A DNA stretch of 8,540 nucleotides, taken from Colimorpha_A sp045533115 (lineage in GTDB: Bacteria > Bacillota > Clostridia > Oscillospirales > CAG-272). The stretch spans positions 1 through 8,540 of the forward strand of contig JAZSHF010000022.1 in the NCBI GenBank assembly GCA_045533115.1, read 5' to 3'. The position numbers were made by a program, and so were the translations under genes. Of the stretch, positions 6,166-8,540 are shown in pieces (the stretch's first letter is position 1; each line of letters starts with the position of its first letter). The notes beneath the pieces were generated by a model. It did no database searches. It was not told where the DNA came from and saw only the letters and a program-made list of their open reading frames with translations.

Positions 6166-6780
6166 ATGGATCAAATTAAAATCGGTCGCTTCATTTCGGA
6201 GCGCCGCAAGGAAATGAATATCACACAGGCGTCGCTTGCCGAAAGACTCGGTATCACCGACAGAGCCGTTTCAAAATGGGAAACGGGCAGATCTATGCCC
6301 GATTCGTCGATAATGCTTGAGCTTTGTGAAATTCTCAGGATCACAGTAAACGAACTTTTAATGGGAGAGAGGATAAATATGGAAAACAGCAGTGAAAAAA
6401 ACGAACAGCTTCTTCTTGATATGGCGAAGGAAGTGGAGAAAAAGAACAAAACCATCTGGACGAATATGTGGATAATTATGATCGTAAGTATGATCGCTCT
6501 GTTTGCAGGCATATTCGCGGCGGCGTTTTTCGTGCCCGAGGGCGTATGGCAGGTCGTTACAATTCTCGGAGTTACCGTATTTTTCCTGATCCCCTGCTTC
6601 TACGCGTTGAAGCTCGAGATCAGCGTCGGCGCTTATAAGTGCAAGAATTGCGGTCACGAGATCGTGCCGACCTATTCGGAGGCATTGAACGCAATGCACA
6701 TGGGAACCACCCGCCACCTCAAATGCCCAAACTGCGGTAAACGCACCTGGTGCAAGAAAGTATTAAAAAGAGAAGATTAA
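6166..6780 (+). CDS. XRE-family HTH regulator with two membrane helices and a zinc ribbon
   Basis: The 204-aa protein has three parts. Residues 5-65 are an XRE/Cro-type helix-turn-helix (IGRFISERRKEMNITQASLA, recognition helix around ITDRAVSKWETGRSMPD). Residues ~101-123 and ~128-149 are two transmembrane segments. The C-terminus is a four-cysteine zinc ribbon: C159-x2-C162 (KCKNCGH) and C187-x2-C190 (KCPNCGK). Between HTH and membrane is a charged, probably helical linker (~70-98). A DNA-binding domain tethered to the membrane with a cytoplasmic zinc ribbon suggests sensing of membrane state or a metal; this is inference. RBS GAGGAGGG lies 5 nt before ATG. It follows the MATE exporter on the same strand and ends in a strong terminator. 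It may regulate itself or the exporter. Confidence 0.88.
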   Translation: MDQIKIGRFISERRKEMNITQASLAERLGITDRAVSKWETGRSMPDSSIMLELCEILRITVNELLMGERINMENSSEKNEQLLLDMAKEVEKKNKTIWTNMWIIMIVSMIALFAGIFAAAFFVPEGVWQVVTILGVTVFFLIPCFYALKLEISVGAYKCKNCGHEIVPTYSEALNAMHMGTTRHLKCPNCGKRTWCKKVLKRED

Positions 6781-6810
6781 AAAGCAGAGCCGTTCGGCTC
6801 TGCTTTTTTA
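6779..6810. terminator. Strong bidirectional intrinsic terminator
   Basis: AAAAAGCAGAGCC (6779-6791), loop GTTC, GGCTCTGCTTTTT (6796-6808) form a perfect 13-bp stem with a GC-rich core and a T-run on both strands. It serves the plus-strand XRE gene ending at 6780 and the minus-strand RAYT gene, whose stop codon (6808-6810) lies at its edge. The two converging genes share it. Confidence 0.93.
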
Positions 6811-7350
6811 TTCGGAATATAACTCGTCGAAATACCACCGAGCAGGGTTTTCGTGGATGTATTTTTTTATTTGATCATATTCTTCTTGATTGCGTATAAC
6901 GTGTTCGAAGAATGAAGCTTGAAACAAGCTATCTGCTAATCCGTTTTTTCTGCATTCCCGTATCGTTAATGATTTATAGGAACATAAGATATCTACGACC
7001 GTAGGGCGGGGGCTTGCTCCCGCCGTTCTGTTTCCCAATATAAAGACGGCATGGATATGATTTGGCATTATAACGTATCTGTCTATTTTCAAATACGGAT
7101 AACGTTCTTCCAACAACAATAATTGTTCTTCTGCTATTTTTCCGTATTTTGTATATTCAATACCTTTGGTAACGGCGGGAGCAAGCCCCCGCCCTACAAC
7201 GACGACATTCGAATTTTCAATACGTGATAACAGACATTTGCGGTTTTGTGTGCATATCGTCACAAAATATGCGCCCGCAGAACTGTAATCGTATTTTTTT
7301 AATCGAGGATGTTTCCTCTTCGGAAATTCATTTTCCATTTCATAACCCAT
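6808..7350 (-). CDS. RAYT: REP-associated tyrosine (Y1, IS200-like) transposase
   Basis: The 180-aa protein is a Y1 HUH single-strand transposase of the REP-associated type, which nicks and joins REP hairpins. Signs are RLKKYDYSSAGAYFVTICTQNR (16-37), the metal-binding HUH motif PNHIHAV (H98 and H100), and the catalytic tyrosine, most likely Y164 in IKKYIHENPARW, after FFEHVIRNQEEY. Residues about 51-61 (VVGRGLAPAVT) and 109-119 (TAGASPRPTVV) are encoded by two inverted REP-like copies lying inside the gene, in frame, one on each side of the HUH motif. The frame is otherwise intact and all catalytic residues are present, so it may be active. It starts 4 nt after the stop of the XRE gene (TAATATTATG) with no ribosome site of its own, implying translational coupling; ATG at codon 5 is an alternative. 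It ends on the shared terminator. Confidence 0.9.
   Translation of the reverse strand: MGYEMENEFPKRKHPRLKKYDYSSAGAYFVTICTQNRKCLLSRIENSNVVVVGRGLAPAVTKGIEYTKYGKIAEEQLLLLEERYPYLKIDRYVIMPNHIHAVFILGNRTAGASPRPTVVDILCSYKSLTIRECRKNGLADSLFQASFFEHVIRNQEEYDQIKKYIHENPARWYFDELYSE
7001..7027 (+). repeat. REP-like palindrome inside the RAYT gene, copy 1
   Basis: This 27-bp unit reads GTAGGGCGGG then GGCTTGCTCC then CGCCGTT. Its core folds into GGCGGG-G-GC / TT / GC-T-CCCGCC. It is the exact reverse complement of 7171-7197. In the transposase frame (minus strand) it encodes approximately TAGASPRPTV, just C-terminal to the HUH motif. The GTAGGG...CCCGCC style is what I know of RAYT-associated REPs in gut Firmicutes. 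Confidence 0.85.
7171..7197 (-). repeat. REP-like palindrome inside the RAYT gene, copy 2 (opposite orientation)
   Basis: This is the exact 27-bp inverted copy of 7001-7027. Identity stops abruptly at both ends. It encodes approximately VGRGLAPAV in the transposase, between the N-terminal beta region and the HUH motif. The two copies, 143 nt apart, could pair in a single strand to form a large stem enclosing the HUH-coding segment. Confidence 0.85.
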
Positions 7351-7354
7351 AATA

Positions 7355-7612
7355 TTATATCAAATCACTGTCAACAGAAATCAGCTCCGCAATATCCACT
7401 TCCAACGTTCTTGCAAAAATAACAAGGTCAATATCGGTAACGAAACGCTCGCCGTTTTCTACGCGGCGGATAAAATAATGGTCTACGTCATACCCGAGAA
7501 GCTGCATTTTTGCCGCTAATTTTCTTTGAGACATTTTCTTTTCCTTGCGTATCTGCATTATCTTTTGACCTGTAATGTTATTTTTCCCATCCGATGCTTT
7601 GATCTTAAACAT
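7355..7612 (-). CDS. XRE-family repressor-like HTH protein
   Basis: The 85-aa protein is almost entirely one Cro/CI-type helix-turn-helix domain. GQKIMQIRKEKKMSQRKLAA (15-34) forms the first helices. MQLLGYDVDHYFIRRVENGERFVTDIDLVIFARTLEVDIAELI (36-78) covers the recognition helix and C-terminal helices; the VTDxxLxxxARxLxVxxxELI ending is typical of small clostridial XRE regulators. The start is supported by GGGGGA 4 nt upstream of ATG on the minus strand. It is followed after 4 nt by the RAYT gene, so it probably controls that transposase together with itself. It diverges from the 7742 gene across a region with paired 18-bp inverted repeats, which are the obvious candidate operators. The binding assignment is inference. 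Confidence 0.88.
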   Translation of the reverse strand: MFKIKASDGKNNITGQKIMQIRKEKKMSQRKLAAKMQLLGYDVDHYFIRRVENGERFVTDIDLVIFARTLEVDIAELISVDSDLI

Positions 7613-7636
7613 TTTTCCCCCGATAAATAAAAAAAT

Positions 7637-7709
7637 TTGTTGAACACTATTTACTTTTTTATTATTCTATGCTATAATTAGCAAAGAATTGGTGAATAGT
7701 GTTCAACAA
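7637..7709. promoter_or_regulatory. Paired 18-bp inverted operator-like repeats in the divergent intergenic region
   Basis: 7637-7654 and 7692-7709 are inverted copies matching at 17 of 18 positions, with the shared core TTGTTGAACACTATT. Each arm contains the odd palindrome TGTT-G/C-AACA (7638-7646 and 7700-7708). Arm centres are 55 bp apart, close to five helical turns, so bound dimers would lie on nearly the same face. The left arm overlaps the -35 of the plus-strand promoter and the right arm lies just after its expected start. Binding by the XRE protein at 7355-7612 or the HTH protein at 7742 would repress both directions. A matching minus-strand promoter is not clear. Confidence 0.7.
7650..7678 (+). 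promoter_or_regulatory. Extended -10 sigma-A promoter for the 7742-8366 genes
   Basis: TTTACT (7650-7655) is separated by 17 nt from a perfect TATAAT (7673-7678), which is preceded by TG at 7670-7671 (TGCTATAAT, extended -10). Transcription should begin near 7685, giving a leader of about 57 nt that includes the right inverted-repeat arm and the GGAGGG ribosome site at 7730-7735. Confidence 0.8.
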
Positions 7710-7741
7710 TTTAAGTATTTAATTTTTTTGGAGGGAATTAT

Positions 7742-7915
7742 ATGGCAGACATGGGAACAAAAGAAGCTTCCTCATTATGGGGAATTCCGCAAGCAACCAT
7801 TCAAAAATGGTGCAGAAACGGAAAAATCAAAGGCGCAACACAGGATAAAAAAGGAAGTCCTTGGCATATTCCCAAGGACGCAGTTCCGCCAATATTAAAA
7901 AACAAGGAGAAATAA
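7742..7915 (+). CDS. 57-aa excisionase/MerR-like HTH protein
   Basis: This small gene encodes MADMGTKEASSLWGIPQATI followed by QKWCRNGKIKGATQDKKGSP and WHIPKDAVPPILKNKEK. The pattern KEAS-x2-WGI-x6-WC-x-NGKI-x-GA ... W-x-IP-x-DA is the excisionase/HTH_17 winged-helix type, seen alone or at the N-terminus of larger clostridial proteins. Such proteins bind DNA and act as excision factors or regulators. The start is decided by TTGGAGGG at 7728-7735, 6 nt before ATG. It lies directly behind the strong promoter at 7650-7678 and ends 1 nt before the lipoprotein start, with that gene's AAGGAGA inside its last codons. At 57 codons it falls below common length cut-offs. The HTH class is well supported; whether it is Xis-like or a regulator is open. 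Confidence 0.85.
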   Translation: MADMGTKEASSLWGIPQATIQKWCRNGKIKGATQDKKGSPWHIPKDAVPPILKNKEK

Positions 7916-7916
7916 A

Positions 7917-8366
7917 ATGAAAAGAATTATTAAAAGAATTATCAGCATTGCACTTTGTTCAATTATGATTCTATCACTATGCTCTTGTGGTAATAGCATT
8001 AAAAAAGAAGATATTGTAGGTGAATGGACTGGAAAAATGACATATAGCTCATATTATGTTAATCGTGGCTTTATTGACTTTGAAGCAAACTGCAAACTTA
8101 CAGTTAATAGTGATGGTACTTTCAAAATTATTGCAACAGATGGCGAAGATGCAAAGACAATAAACAACCGTATTATGAAAGGTGAATGGAAGATAGTTGA
8201 CGGAAAAGTGAAATTTTACTTAAATGTTGATGGTGGTACGAAAACTTCATTTTATGGTGACTCGCTTTTTATTAGCGCATATGATATAAATATTTACGCA
8301 GACAAGGACGCTCCAAATTATGTAAACGAAAAATTCAATTTTAGTTTTGATAAAAAAATTTCGTAA
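7917..8366 (+). CDS. Small lipoprotein with a lipocalin-like domain
   Basis: The 149-aa protein begins with a basic n-region (MKRIIKRIIS) and a hydrophobic stretch ending in the lipobox L21-C22-S23-C24, so it should be exported, acylated on C24 and anchored to the outer face of the membrane. The mature part starts IKKEDIVGEWTGKMTY and contains FEANCKLTVNSDGTFKIIA and MKGEWKIVDGKVKFYL. These are repeated beta-strand segments of the GxW...DGTF...GxW type seen in small lipocalin-like lipoproteins. No catalytic residues are recognisable. AAGGAGA at 7904-7910 is 6 nt before ATG. It is cotranscribed with the HTH gene 1 nt upstream. Its codons are AT-rich (AAA, ATT, TTA, AAT) compared with serS, suggesting transfer. 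It may be cargo of the element; its function is unknown. Confidence 0.85.
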   Translation: MKRIIKRIISIALCSIMILSLCSCGNSIKKEDIVGEWTGKMTYSSYYVNRGFIDFEANCKLTVNSDGTFKIIATDGEDAKTINNRIMKGEWKIVDGKVKFYLNVDGGTKTSFYGDSLFISAYDINIYADKDAPNYVNEKFNFSFDKKIS

Positions 8367-8398
8367 GGTAAATGCAAATATTCTGTAAGAAATATAAT

Positions 8399-8530
8399 GC
8401 AGTCATGACCACCGGCCGTGCCGGTGGCATGCACTGCCCCCTTAGGGCATAAGACCGGCCGGGCCTATAGGCCCATCGAAAGATTTGCCAACCGCAACCC
8501 TTTCACCGGCTGCCCCTAAAGGGGCTTTTT
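8399..8530 (+). ncRNA. Candidate structured RNA or element end, unassigned class
   Basis: A G+C-rich, clearly structured block begins 33 nt after the lipoprotein stop. Hairpin 1 (8399-8437) pairs GCAGT, CATG and CCACCGGC with GCCGGTGG, CATG and ACTGC around a CGT loop: 17 bp with one bulged base on each side (A8408, C8432). GCCC/GGGC (8436-8448) is a small second stem competing with its foot. GGGCCTATAGGCCC (8461-8474) is a perfect palindrome. The ACCGGC word recurs at 8411, 8454 and 8505 and could pair alternatively with GCCGGT at 8420-8425. The block ends in an intrinsic terminator. A perfect TATAAT (8393-8398) abuts hairpin 1, but no good -35 is seen. I cannot match it to a known riboswitch or RNA class; a mobile-element end is the main alternative. 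Confidence 0.5.
8512..8530 (+). terminator. Intrinsic terminator ending the structured block
   Basis: GCCCCT (8512-8517), loop AA, AGGGGC (8520-8525), then TTTTT (8526-8530) and ATTT. The stem is short but fully GC in its lower five pairs, with a good U-tract on the plus strand. It would end transcripts of the 7742-8366 genes or of an independent RNA. Confidence 0.8.
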
Positions 8531-8540
8531 ATTTGCCTTC

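Noticed and set aside
6890..6940. Apparent loss of the RAYT catalytic tyrosine (SFFEH where relatives often have SYYEH or similar)
   Set aside because: The nucleophile of Y1 enzymes lies in the following helix; Y164 in IKKYIHENP fits that position, so the enzyme is not judged inactive.
7355..7377. TTGACA and TATAAT boxes on the minus strand just before the RAYT start
   Set aside because: They are only 9 nt apart, far too close for a sigma-A promoter, and are codons at the end of the XRE gene.
7689..7898. 69-codon open frame overlapping the 57-aa HTH gene
   Set aside because: It starts inside the operator/promoter region just after the predicted transcription start, has no ribosome site and shows no domain; the 7742 frame has GGAGGG and a clear HTH pattern.

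Overview
The window looks like chromosomal DNA from a low-to-mid G+C Clostridia, most likely an uncultured gut member of the Oscillospiraceae/Ruminococcaceae type. This rests on strong AGGAGG-type ribosome sites, standard-code genes packed on one strand, product families common in that group (a YhcC-like radical SAM protein, an XRE regulator fused to membrane segments and a zinc ribbon, a RAYT transposase) and palindromic repeats of a style I associate with gut Firmicutes. The taxonomic call is inference; there is no rRNA or other marker apart from serS.

Layout. Bases 48-4416 are a run of plus-strand genes: serS (seryl-tRNA synthetase), a small two-helix membrane protein of unknown role, a membrane-anchored MORN-repeat protein, a multi-pass membrane protein of the TIGR02206/YwaF type, and a YhcC/TIGR01212 radical SAM protein. 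From 1445 to 4416 the gaps are 9 nt, 12 nt and finally a TAATG overlap, so these four genes are probably one operon. Bases 4417-4754 hold no gene. They are filled by a chain of palindromic repeats: a MITE/REP-like element at 4447-4592, a cruciform at 4633-4692 and a hairpin at 4706-4737. A MATE-family exporter follows (start at 4755, not further upstream), then an XRE-membrane-zinc-ribbon regulator ending in a strong bidirectional terminator (6779-6810).

Bases 6808-8366 are an accessory module. On the minus strand an XRE repressor-like gene is followed after 4 nt by a RAYT (REP-associated tyrosine transposase). The RAYT coding sequence carries two perfect, oppositely oriented 27-bp copies of a REP-like palindrome, both in frame and one on each side of the catalytic HxH motif. 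Diverging from this pair on the plus strand are a 57-codon excisionase/MerR-like HTH gene and a small lipoprotein gene. The divergent intergenic region contains an extended -10 promoter framed by two 18-bp inverted operator-like arms. This arrangement (repressor plus transposase facing a small HTH protein, with paired operators) resembles the control region of a mobile element. From about 7613 to 8366 the DNA is visibly more AT-rich than serS and its neighbours.

The last 140 bases (8399-8533) form a G+C-rich, strongly structured block: a long bulged hairpin, a GGCC-type palindrome and a terminal intrinsic terminator. It looks like a structured RNA or the end of a mobile element. I cannot assign it to a known class. 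The main candidates for something under-described are this block, the RAYT with REPs inside its own gene, and the divergent HTH module.
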